From Pseudomonas sp. F(2018) (GTDB lineage: Bacteria > Pseudomonadota > Gammaproteobacteria > Pseudomonadales > Pseudomonadaceae), in assembly GCF_005508865.1 (NCBI RefSeq), contig NZ_SCOM01000001.1:992001-1056000 (forward strand): a DNA stretch of 64,000 nucleotides, in the 5' to 3' direction. Both the position numbers and the translations under genes were made by a program. Of this stretch, positions 1 to 7,493 are shown in pieces; position 1 is the stretch's first letter; the number at the start of each line of letters is the position of its first letter. Below the pieces are notes generated by a model that was not told the DNA's origin, did no database searches, and saw nothing but the letters and a program-made list of their open reading frames with translations.

Positions 1-1
1 T

Positions 2-1771
2 CTGTATCGCGCAGTACTACGTTACTTCGGCTCAAATGCTCTGGTCACCATATTCAATGCAATTAGCTTGTCGGCACTGCTGCTAGCGCTGGTGATCTAT
101 TTGGTGCGCCCGGATGAATTGATGCCGCGCTCGGTCGTGTTTATCTACTGGTGCTTGGCGTTACTGTTAGTGGGGGGGCTACGGCTCTTCATGCGGCAGT
201 ACTTTAGCGGCGCGCTGTTTTCCTTCAAATTTGAGCGAGAGTCCGGACGTCCGCTTAAACGAGTAGCAATTTATGGCGCAGGTGCGGCAGGTAATCAGTT
301 GCTGTTTGCTCTGCGTATGGGCAGAAGCATGCAGCCAGTGGCCTTCATCGATGATGATGCAGGTATTGCTGAGCGGGTGATTGCCGGTATCAAAGTGTAC
401 CGCTCAGATTCCTTGAGCCACATGCTTGAAGAGCTAGCTGTAGAGGAGGTGCTGTTGGCTCTGCCCTCTGCATCCCGTAGCCGCCGTAGGGAAATCCTCG
501 AGGCACTTGAGCCTTATCCCGTACATGTGCGGACGATTCCAGGCTTCATGGATCTGGCACATGGCAAAGTCAGCGTGAGCGATTTGCAGGAAGTCGACAT
601 AGTCGATCTCTTGGGGCGCGATGCGGTGACGCCAGACCAGGCTTTGCTTGATCACTGCATTCGTGGCCAAGTGGTTATGGTGACGGGGGCTGGTGGTTCT
701 ATTGGGTCTGAGCTGTGCCGGCAGATCCTGGCGATCCAGCCTGCCACTCTCCTGCTATACGAGCATAGCGAGTTCAACCTTTACAGCATCTATGGCGAGC
801 TGGAGTCCTGGATTGCTCGCAATGGCAGCTCAACCCGGCTTATCAGCATTCTCGGTAGCGTTCGCGATGGTCTGCGAGTGGGCGCCATTTTGCGCGACTG
901 GAAGGTGGACACGCTCTACCATGCTGCAGCCTACAAACACGTCCCCATCGTGGAGCACAACATTCGCGAAGGTTTGCTGAATAATCTTTTCGGCACTCTA
1001 CACACTGCTCAGGCTGCAGTGACTGCGGGTGTAAAGAACTTCGTGCTGATATCCACGGACAAGGCGGTGCGCCCGACCAATGTTATGGGTAGCAGCAAGC
1101 GCCAAGCTGAAATGGTCCTACAGGCGCTTAGTCGGGAGGCTTCGCCAAGTCTATTTGGCGCAGAGGAGCAGGGCTCCGTAACTAACCGGACTCGTTTCAC
1201 CATGGTGCGCTTCGGTAATGTGCTTGGCTCATCTGGCTCGGTTATCCCGTTATTTCGTGAACAGATCAATCGCGGTGGCCCGGTCACCGTGACCCATCCG
1301 AATATTACCCGCTACTTCATGACCATCCCTGAAGCCGCGCAGCTGGTTATTCAGGCGGGGTCGATGGGGCAGGGCGGCGATGTGTTCGTGCTGGATATGG
1401 GGCCGCCAGTGAAGATCATTGATCTGGCCGAGAAGATGATTCATCTCTCCGGCCTGACTGTTCGCAGCGAAGCGAATCCACAGGGTGATATCGAGATCGA
1501 GTTCACCGGTTTACGTCCCGGAGAGAAGCTCTATGAGGAATTGCTGATCGGCGACAACGTCAGCTCTACCGATCATCCAATGATCATGCGTGCTAATGAG
1601 GAAGATCTTCCTTGGGAGAGCTTGAAGACTGTCTTGACTGAGATGCTTGGCGCATTACAGCGGGATGACTACGACAAGGTCACGCAGCTATTACGGGAAA
1701 CCGTCAGCGGATATGCCCCTGAAGGTGAAATAGTTGACTGGATTCATGTGCAGCGTCGCACAGAACACTGA
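2..1771 (+). CDS. wbpM: WbpM-type UDP-GlcNAc 4,6-dehydratase, 5'-truncated by window edge
   Basis: Inner-membrane nucleotide-sugar 4,6-dehydratase/C5-epimerase of the WbpM/CapD/FlaA1 family, acting early in the synthesis of deoxy-amino sugars for O-antigen. The frame is open to the first base, so the start and the first membrane segments lie upstream. About 589 residues are visible, against roughly 665 in P. aeruginosa WbpM. Two hydrophobic segments near the visible N-terminus are followed by a CoA-binding-like Rossmann domain (motif YGAGAAGNQ) and then the catalytic SDR domain with TGAGGSIGSE. The catalytic stretch STDKAVRPTNVMGSSK has Met where most SDRs have the catalytic Tyr, the Ser-Met-Lys variant known for large WbpM-type enzymes. 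In pseudomonads this is usually the last gene of the O-antigen cluster and is followed by a ComEA-like gene, as here. Base composition is lower in GC than the rest of the window. Confidence 0.93.
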   Translation: MYRAVLRYFGSNALVTIFNAISLSALLLALVIYLVRPDELMPRSVVFIYWCLALLLVGGLRLFMRQYFSGALFSFKFERESGRPLKRVAIYGAGAAGNQLLFALRMGRSMQPVAFIDDDAGIAERVIAGIKVYRSDSLSHMLEELAVEEVLLALPSASRSRRREILEALEPYPVHVRTIPGFMDLAHGKVSVSDLQEVDIVDLLGRDAVTPDQALLDHCIRGQVVMVTGAGGSIGSELCRQILAIQPATLLLYEHSEFNLYSIYGELESWIARNGSSTRLISILGSVRDGLRVGAILRDWKVDTLYHAAAYKHVPIVEHNIREGLLNNLFGTLHTAQAAVTAGVKNFVLISTDKAVRPTNVMGSSKRQAEMVLQALSREASPSLFGAEEQGSVTNRTRFTMVRFGNVLGSSGSVIPLFREQINRGGPVTVTHPNITRYFMTIPEAAQLVIQAGSMGQGGDVFVLDMGPPVKIIDLAEKMIHLSGLTVRSEANPQGDIEIEFTGLRPGEKLYEELLIGDNVSSTDHPMIMRANEEDLPWESLKTVLTEMLGALQRDDYDKVTQLLRETVSGYAPEGEIVDWIHVQRRTEH

Positions 1772-1862
1772 TAACGTCGATTTGACAGTTGTCGGTTGAT
1801 GGCTAGCTTTGTTCGTGCGTGATGGGAATTTCACGCTCAAACCACGAAACGGAGCTTTCGCC

Positions 1863-2183
1863 ATGCCTAAGATGCATCTTGCTGCCCTTCTGCTTTCCTG
1901 CCTCGCGATACTGCCTTTCCACATCTCGGCCGCTGAAACCGAAGCACAGCCAACGTCCGTCGGTGAGCCTCAGCAAGCTACTTCAGCCTTGATCAATCTC
2001 AATACTGCTGATGTAGCTACGCTGGAGTCCGAGCTGCTTGGCATAGGTCAGGCCAAGGCTCAGGCCATAGTTGATCATCGCAATAGCAATGGCCCTTTCG
2101 CTTCAGTCGATGAGCTGTTGGAGGTCAAGGGCATCGGACCGGCCACACTTGAAAAGAATCGGGCTCGTCTGAGCGTCAACTGA
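1863..2183 (+). CDS. ComEA-family exported helix-hairpin-helix protein
   Basis: Small (106 aa) secreted DNA-binding-type protein. An N-terminal signal peptide (MPKMHLAALLLSCLAILPF, likely cleaved after ISAA) is followed by a Thr/Gln-rich linker and a C-terminal ComEA helix-hairpin-helix domain. That domain begins INLNTADVATLES and contains both HhH turns (LLGIGQAKAQ and VKGIGPATLE). ComEA proteins bind DNA in the periplasm during uptake; whether this short form takes part in competence is not shown. The ATG at 1863 is chosen over an upstream in-frame start because it sits 8 nt after GGAG and begins the signal peptide. It lies 91 nt after wbpM, the arrangement I recall from P. aeruginosa, and is closed by an intrinsic terminator. 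Confidence 0.88.
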   Translation: MPKMHLAALLLSCLAILPFHISAAETEAQPTSVGEPQQATSALINLNTADVATLESELLGIGQAKAQAIVDHRNSNGPFASVDELLEVKGIGPATLEKNRARLSVN

Positions 2184-2200
2184 TTATGAGCTCTGTTGGG

Positions 2201-2226
2201 AAAGCCGGTCCTTGACCGGCTTTTTT
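2201..2226 (+). terminator. Rho-independent terminator after the ComEA-like gene
   Basis: A perfect stem AAGCCGGTC/GACCGGCTT with a 3-nt loop runs straight into a T6 tract. It lies 17 nt after the stop codon and probably ends the wbpM-comEA transcript. Confidence 0.88.
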
Positions 2227-2275
2227 GCTTTCTGGACGGCGCTACAATGCGGCTTCGAAACTTGCCGGAGCTAGC

Positions 2276-3166
2276 ATGTCCTCATCGTTACCTACACTTG
2301 GCTTTGCCGGTATCGGCCTAATGGGGCTGCCGATGTGCTTGCGCCTGCTGACTGCTGGATATCCATTGCATGTCTGGAATCGATCAGCGGACAAGTGTAT
2401 TGCGTTGCAGGAGTACGGTGGTGTTGCTGAGGAAACCCCAGCCGTGCTCTGTGAACAGGCCGATCTTTTGTTGCTTTGCCTGGCAGATACGGCAGCGGTG
2501 CGCCATGTGGTGTTCGGGCCAGATGGAGTTGTCGAACGTGCTCGTCCTGGCCAATTGCTGGTGGATTTTTCCAGCTTGGATCCTGCGGCCACTCGAGAGA
2601 TGGCGGCTGAGCTGGAGTCGCGGACCGGCATGCGCTGGGTGGATGCGCCGGTGTCGGGGGGGACCCAAGGCGCCGAGGCCGGGACCCTCACGATCATGGC
2701 CGGTGGGCGGGCAGTGGACATCGACAGAGTGCGTCCGGTGCTGATGCATCTGGGGCAGCGTCTGAGCCATATGGGCGAGGTGGGGGCAGGTCAGGTAACC
2801 AAGGTATGCAATCAGATGCTGGTAGCTTGCAATGCGCTGGTAATCGCCGAAGTGATCGCGCTGGCTGAGCGTGCGGGAGTCGATGCCCAACTGCTGGCGC
2901 CAGCCCTGATGGGAGGATTCGCCGACTCGAAACCATTGCAAATACTAGCGCCGCAGATGGCCGAAAATCGTTTCGAGCCTATCAAGTGGCATGTGCGAAC
3001 CTTACTCAAAGATCTGGATACCGCGGTGAAGCTGTCACGCGAGCAAGGCGCTACTGCGCCTATGACTGGATTGGCCGCCCAGTTGATGCGACTGCATGGA
3101 GATCATGGCTATCTGGATGCCGATCCAGCGACCTTGGTCCAGCTGTATCGCGAGGGCGACGCATGA
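2276..3166 (+). CDS. NAD(P)-dependent beta-hydroxyacid dehydrogenase, GarR/GlxR/MmsB type
   Basis: 296-aa member of the 3-hydroxyisobutyrate / 2-hydroxy-3-oxopropionate (tartronate semialdehyde) reductase family. The N-terminal Rossmann motif GFAGIGLMGLPM matches the family pattern GxGxMGxPM. The substrate-binding signature DAPVSGGTQGAEAG and the catalytic Lys in GQVTKVCNQM are both present, so the enzyme should be active. The start at ATG 2276 has GGAG 5 nt upstream. Its stop overlaps the start of the hydroxypyruvate isomerase-like gene (ATGA, 3163-3166), which implies translational coupling. That partner favours tartronate semialdehyde reductase over 3-hydroxyisobutyrate dehydrogenase, but substrate cannot be fixed from sequence. 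No glyoxylate carboligase or glycerate kinase is in the window. Confidence 0.85.
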   Translation: MSSSLPTLGFAGIGLMGLPMCLRLLTAGYPLHVWNRSADKCIALQEYGGVAEETPAVLCEQADLLLLCLADTAAVRHVVFGPDGVVERARPGQLLVDFSSLDPAATREMAAELESRTGMRWVDAPVSGGTQGAEAGTLTIMAGGRAVDIDRVRPVLMHLGQRLSHMGEVGAGQVTKVCNQMLVACNALVIAEVIALAERAGVDAQLLAPALMGGFADSKPLQILAPQMAENRFEPIKWHVRTLLKDLDTAVKLSREQGATAPMTGLAAQLMRLHGDHGYLDADPATLVQLYREGDA

Positions 3167-3936
3167 AGATCTCCGCCAACCTGTCGATGTTATTTACCGA
3201 GCTGCCTCTGCTTGAGCGGGTACAGGCTGCAGCTGCGGCCGGCTTCGACGGTGTGGAAATCCAGTTTCCGTATGAGCTTCCGGCTCAGCAATTGAGCGAT
3301 GCATTGGTCCAAGCGGGACTTCCGCTAGTGCTGATCAATCTACCGGCTGGTGACTTGATGCGCGGTGGCGCCGGTCTGGCTGCCGTGCCGTCTCGTCAGG
3401 CCGAATTCACAGCAGCGCTGGAGCAAGCGCTGGCTTATGCTGCGACGGTTCGCCCCGCTTGCGTCAATGTGCTGGCTGGGAGGCTGGGCGAGGGGCTTTC
3501 ACGCGACCAGGCGATGGCAACACTGGTCGCCAATCTACGCGCCACGGCCGAAGCTTTCGAGGTGTTGGGTATCCGCGTGTTATGCGAAGCGATCAACTCG
3601 CTAGACATGCCGGGCTTCTTGATCAACACGCCCGAACAGCTCGAGTCATTACTGCGTGAGGTGGATCACCCCAACTGCTTCGCTCAGCTCGATGCCTACC
3701 ATATGGCTCGGCAGGGTTTGGATATCCAGGCTGGTATTCGCCTGTTAGCTGGAAGCATTGGTCACTTTCAGTTTGCTGATTGTCCGGGGCGTGGCGAGCC
3801 GGGCAGTGGCGAGCTGAACTTCGACGCGCTTTTGAGCGAGCTGCGTTACAGCGGTTATCGGGAGTGGTTGGGAGCTGAATACAATCCTGGGCGGTCGACG
3901 ATAGCTTCGCTGGGGTGGTTGGCGCGGTGGCGCTGA
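3163..3936 (+). CDS. Hydroxypyruvate isomerase / OtnI-family TIM-barrel protein
   Basis: 257-aa AP-endonuclease-2-like TIM-barrel sugar isomerase of the Hyi family (hydroxypyruvate to tartronate semialdehyde) or the related OtnI (2-oxo-tetronate isomerase). The family start MKISANLSMLFTELP is intact, as are the two metal-ligand-type glutamates in VLCEAINS and WLGAEYNPG. The ATG at 3163 overlaps the stop of the preceding reductase by 4 nt and is chosen because it begins the conserved domain; a longer in-frame extension inside the reductase gene is not needed. Paired with a GarR-like reductase it would convert hydroxypyruvate to D-glycerate. Hyi and OtnI cannot be separated by eye, though the lack of otnC/otnK neighbours slightly favours Hyi. 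Confidence 0.82.
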   Translation: MKISANLSMLFTELPLLERVQAAAAAGFDGVEIQFPYELPAQQLSDALVQAGLPLVLINLPAGDLMRGGAGLAAVPSRQAEFTAALEQALAYAATVRPACVNVLAGRLGEGLSRDQAMATLVANLRATAEAFEVLGIRVLCEAINSLDMPGFLINTPEQLESLLREVDHPNCFAQLDAYHMARQGLDIQAGIRLLAGSIGHFQFADCPGRGEPGSGELNFDALLSELRYSGYREWLGAEYNPGRSTIASLGWLARWR

Positions 3937-4015
3937 GCTAGCGCTTTACTCGGCCACAGGTGCTCGTCGAAGATGGCGCCATCTATAGGTGGCATTTTGC
4001 TAACAAGAGAAAATT

Positions 4016-5080
4016 ATGGTTTTGCGTATTCTGTTGACAGGTGGTGCAGGCTTTATCGGTTCCGCCGTTGTTCGCCATCTGATCGACAATACCGAACATA
4101 CCGTCGCCAATCTGGACAAGCTGACCTACGCAGGCAATCTGGAGTCGCTGGCGTCGGTCGCGCATTCATCCCGCTACAGCTTCTATCAAGTGGATATCTG
4201 CGACGGCGCTGCACTGGACGACGTGTTCCGCCGATTCCAGCCCTCGGCGGTGATGCACTTGGCGGCAGAGTCCCATGTGGATCGCTCGATTGACGGGCCG
4301 GCCGACTTTATCCAGACCAACATCGTCGGCACCTACAGTTTGCTGGAGGCAACTCGGCGTTACTGGCAGGGACTGAAGGAAGCAGACAAGCAGGCATTTC
4401 GCTTCCATCACATCTCCACCGATGAGGTGTTCGGCGATCTGGAAGGTACCGAAGACCTCTTCACCGAGACTACGCCCTACGCGCCCAGCTCTCCCTATTC
4501 TGCATCTAAGGCCAGCTCCGATCACTTGGTGCGCGCCTGGCAGCGTACCTACGGTCTGCCGGTGTTAGTGACCAACTGCTCGAATAACTACGGGCCGTTC
4601 CACTTTCCGGAAAAGCTGATCCCGCACATGATTCTCAATGCCCTGCATGGCAAGCCTTTGCCGGTATATGGGGACGGCTCGCAGATTCGCGACTGGTTGT
4701 TCGTTGAGGACCACGCTCGTGCTCTGGTCGAGGTGGTAGCACGCGGTGTGGTTGGGGAGACTTACAACATCGGCGGGCACAACGAGAAGCGCAACCTCGA
4801 GGTGGTCGAGACCCTTTGCGACCTGTTGGACGAGCTGCAGCCCCAGGCTGCGGGGCGTTCCTACCGTGAGCAGATCACCTTCGTGAAGGATCGTCCAGGA
4901 CATGATCGGCGCTATGCCATCGATGCAGGGAAGATTGAGCGCGAACTGGGCTGGACGCCGCAGGAAACCTTTGCCAGCGGCCTACGCAAGACGGTGCTGT
5001 GGTACCTGGCTAACCCGCAATGGTGGCAGCGTGTGTTGAGTGGGGATTATCGCTTGGGGCGACTGGGCGCAAAGGGTTGA
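4016..5080 (+). CDS. rmlB: dTDP-glucose 4,6-dehydratase
   Basis: 354-aa cytoplasmic SDR enzyme converting dTDP-D-glucose to dTDP-4-keto-6-deoxy-D-glucose, the second step of dTDP-L-rhamnose synthesis. It has the NAD-binding motif [14 protein letters not shown], the active-site segment [11 protein letters not shown] and the catalytic YSASK. Length is normal for RmlB. The ATG at 4016 follows an AAGAGA purine stretch. It is the first gene of rmlB-rmlA-rmlC-rmlD; rmlA starts 52 nt later. This order (B-A-C-D) differs from the rmlBDAC order I recall for P. aeruginosa. Confidence 0.96.
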   Translation: MVLRILLTGGAGFIGSAVVRHLIDNTEHTVANLDKLTYAGNLESLASVAHSSRYSFYQVDICDGAALDDVFRRFQPSAVMHLAAESHVDRSIDGPADFIQTNIVGTYSLLEATRRYWQGLKEADKQAFRFHHISTDEVFGDLEGTEDLFTETTPYAPSSPYSASKASSDHLVRAWQRTYGLPVLVTNCSNNYGPFHFPEKLIPHMILNALHGKPLPVYGDGSQIRDWLFVEDHARALVEVVARGVVGETYNIGGHNEKRNLEVVETLCDLLDELQPQAAGRSYREQITFVKDRPGHDRRYAIDAGKIERELGWTPQETFASGLRKTVLWYLANPQWWQRVLSGDYRLGRLGAKG

Positions 5081-5132
5081 TCGGATCGCAGGCCAAACGG
5101 CTTGCAGAGTTTCGGCACATTCAGGGCATTCC

Positions 5133-6017
5133 ATGAAAGGCATCATACTTGCCGGTGGCTCCGGCACACGTTTGCATCCCATTACCCGCGGCGTTTCCAA
5201 GCAGCTGCTGCCCATCTACGACAAGCCTATGATCTACTACCCGCTGTCGGTACTGATGCTGGCTGGCATCCGCGAGGTGCTGATCATTTCCACCCCGGAC
5301 GATCTTCCGAGCTTCCGCAAGCTGCTCGGTGATGGTGGCGATTTCGGTATCCACCTGAGCTACGCCGAACAGCCCTCGCCGGATGGCTTGGCGCAAGCTT
5401 TCCTGATCGGGGAGCAATTCATCGGCGATGACAGTGTGTGCCTGATCCTCGGCGACAATATCTTTTATGGCTATGGCTTCAGCGCCATGCTGGGCGAAGC
5501 GGTGGCGCGCGGGCAGGGCGCCACCGTGTTTGGTTACCACGTCAACGATCCCGGACGCTTCGGCGTGGTGGAGTTCGATGGTGCCGGCAAGGCGCTCTCC
5601 ATCGAGGAGAAGCCAGCTGCGCCCAAGTCCAATTACGCGGTGACCGGCCTGTATTTCTACGACAACTCTGTGGTCGAGATCGCTAGGCAGGTCAAGCCCT
5701 CGGCACGTGGCGAGCTGGAAATTACCGACGTGAACAATGCCTACCTGCAACGTGGTGACCTGCATGTCAGCCTGTTGGGGCGCGGGTTCGCCTGGCTGGA
5801 TACCGGCACCCACGATTCGCTGATGGAGGCCAGTCACTTCGTGCAGACCATCGAGGCGCGCCAGGGGTTGAAAGTGGCCTGCCTCGAGGAGATTGCCTAT
5901 CGGCAGGGCTGGCTGTCAGCCGAGCAGCTGGCACTCCAAGCATGTGCCTTGGGCAAGACCGGTTACGGGCAGTATTTGCAGCGCCTGTGGCAGCAAGGGG
6001 CGGGAGCGGCGCCATGA
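5133..6017 (+). CDS. rmlA: Glucose-1-phosphate thymidylyltransferase
   Basis: 294-aa nucleotidyltransferase making dTDP-glucose from dTTP and glucose-1-phosphate, the first committed step to dTDP-rhamnose. The signature [18 protein letters not shown] is followed by [16 protein letters not shown], with the LGDNIFYG metal-site segment and the EEKP motif. The ATG at 5133 is chosen because it is the conserved N-terminus; a longer frame starting inside rmlB would add residues alien to the family. Its stop overlaps the rmlC start (ATGA at 6014-6017). RmlA is normally feedback-inhibited by dTDP-rhamnose. Confidence 0.96.
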   Translation: MKGIILAGGSGTRLHPITRGVSKQLLPIYDKPMIYYPLSVLMLAGIREVLIISTPDDLPSFRKLLGDGGDFGIHLSYAEQPSPDGLAQAFLIGEQFIGDDSVCLILGDNIFYGYGFSAMLGEAVARGQGATVFGYHVNDPGRFGVVEFDGAGKALSIEEKPAAPKSNYAVTGLYFYDNSVVEIARQVKPSARGELEITDVNNAYLQRGDLHVSLLGRGFAWLDTGTHDSLMEASHFVQTIEARQGLKVACLEEIAYRQGWLSAEQLALQACALGKTGYGQYLQRLWQQGAGAAP

Positions 6018-6556
6018 AAGTCATCGAGACGGTTCTGCCGGGAGTGTTGATCATCGAGCCGAAGATGTTCGGTGATGCTCGTGGTTTCTTCCTGGAGAGC
6101 TTCCAGGTCGAGCGCTACCGTGAGGCTGGTATCGATCTGCCGTTCGTTCAGGACAACCATTCACGCTCTCGACGCGGGGTACTGCGCGGCCTGCATTTCC
6201 AGCGCAGCCGGCCCCAAGGCAAGCTGGTGCGGGTCAGCCGTGGCGCAGTCTACGACGTGGCGGTGGACATCGATCCTACCTCGCCGACCTGTGGAAGGTT
6301 CGTCGGCGTCGAGCTCAGCGATGAAAATCACCGGCAGATGTGGGTTCCGCCCGGCTATGCCCACGGCTTCTGTGTGCTCAGCGACATCGCCGACTTCGAA
6401 TACAAGTGCACTGACCTGTATTTCCCCGAGGACGAGGGCGGTCTGATGTGGAACGACCCGGATGTGAACATCCCCTGGCCCATCGAGGCGCCACAACTGT
6501 CCGCCAAGGATCAACTCAATCCCAGTCTGCGCCGATTGCTGGGGCGGGAGGCCTGA
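6014..6556 (+). CDS. rmlC: dTDP-4-dehydrorhamnose 3,5-epimerase
   Basis: 180-aa cupin-fold epimerase, third step of the dTDP-L-rhamnose pathway. The catalytic His lies in GVLRGLHFQ; family motifs [15 protein letters not shown] and [10 protein letters not shown] are intact, and length matches the family. The start is fixed by the 4-nt overlap with rmlA and by a GGGAG a few bases upstream. The next gene, rmlD, starts 1 nt after the stop, so the four genes are almost certainly one transcript. Confidence 0.96.
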   Translation: MKVIETVLPGVLIIEPKMFGDARGFFLESFQVERYREAGIDLPFVQDNHSRSRRGVLRGLHFQRSRPQGKLVRVSRGAVYDVAVDIDPTSPTCGRFVGVELSDENHRQMWVPPGYAHGFCVLSDIADFEYKCTDLYFPEDEGGLMWNDPDVNIPWPIEAPQLSAKDQLNPSLRRLLGREA

Positions 6557-6557
6557 G

Positions 6558-7442
6558 GTGCGCGTACTGATCACTGGTGCGCGGGGGCAAGTCGGTCATG
6601 AACTGATGCGCTTGGCCCCTCAGGGCATAGAGGTCTTTGGTCTTGACTCGCAGGCGTTGGATATCACCGAGCCGGCACAGGTGGCGCGCAGGGTTGCCGA
6701 GCTGGCGCCAGGGGCGATCATTAACGCTGCCGCCTACACGGCGGTGGATCGAGCGGAAAGTGACGTGCAGCGGGCCTACGCGGTTAATCGCGATGGCGTA
6801 GCCTTGCTGGCCGAGGCGGCCGAGCACCTGGCGATTCCCCTGTTGCACATCTCGACGGATTACGTCTTTGCCGGCGATGGCGACAGGCCTTACCGCGAGG
6901 AAGACGCCACCGCGCCGGCTGGTGTCTATGGCGCGAGCAAGTTGGCCGGGGAGCAGGCACTGGCCGAGCGCTGTTCGCGTGGGTTAATTCTGCGCACCAG
7001 CTGGGTGTTCGGTGCGCATGGCAACAACTTCGTGAAAACCATGCTCCGTCTCGCGGGGGAGCGCGACGAATTGGCAGTGGTCGCGGATCAGCATGGCGGG
7101 CCTACTCCGGCAGCGAGCATCGCCGGTGCGCTCTGGCTGCTGGTGGAGCGCTACCGAGAGCAGGATTCGCTGCGCTGGGGCGCCTATCACTTCAGTGGCG
7201 CGCCGACCTGTAATTGGCATGAATTTGCCGAAGAGGTCTTTCGTCAAGCTATAGAGCTGGAGCTGATCGAGCGGGTGCCCAGGGTGCGTGCTATTACCAG
7301 CGCCGAGTATCCAACCCCGGCTCGTCGCCCGTTGTGGTCGGTGCTCGACTGTTCCAAGTTGGAGCGACAATTCGGGATTGCGCAACCAGACTGGCGCGCG
7401 GGCTTACACCAAATGCTGCAGCAACGGCGGCACAGCACTTGA
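6558..7442 (+). CDS. rmlD: dTDP-4-dehydrorhamnose reductase
   Basis: 294-aa SDR that reduces dTDP-4-keto-L-rhamnose to dTDP-L-rhamnose, the last step of the pathway. The N-terminal NAD(P) motif is GARGQVGHEL, followed by NAAAYTAVD, the ISTDYVF active-site segment and YGASKLAGEQ with the catalytic Tyr and Lys. It begins with GTG at 6558, supported by GGGAGG just upstream at the end of rmlC and by alignment with the family N-terminus. It is followed by a strong bidirectional terminator shared with the convergent tubulin-like gene. Confidence 0.96.
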   Translation: MRVLITGARGQVGHELMRLAPQGIEVFGLDSQALDITEPAQVARRVAELAPGAIINAAAYTAVDRAESDVQRAYAVNRDGVALLAEAAEHLAIPLLHISTDYVFAGDGDRPYREEDATAPAGVYGASKLAGEQALAERCSRGLILRTSWVFGAHGNNFVKTMLRLAGERDELAVVADQHGGPTPAASIAGALWLLVERYREQDSLRWGAYHFSGAPTCNWHEFAEEVFRQAIELELIERVPRVRAITSAEYPTPARRPLWSVLDCSKLERQFGIAQPDWRAGLHQMLQQRRHST

Positions 7443-7476
7443 AAACAAAAAGGCCTGCAATAGCAGGCCTTTTTGT
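7443..7476. terminator. Bidirectional Rho-independent terminator between rmlD and the tubulin-like gene
   Basis: The stem AAAAAGGCCTGC / GCAGGCCTTTTT with a 4-nt AATA loop has an A-run on one side and a T-run on the other, so it can terminate rmlD reading right and the convergent minus-strand gene reading left. Confidence 0.9.
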
Positions 7477-7493
7477 TGGCTCCGATGCCGAGG

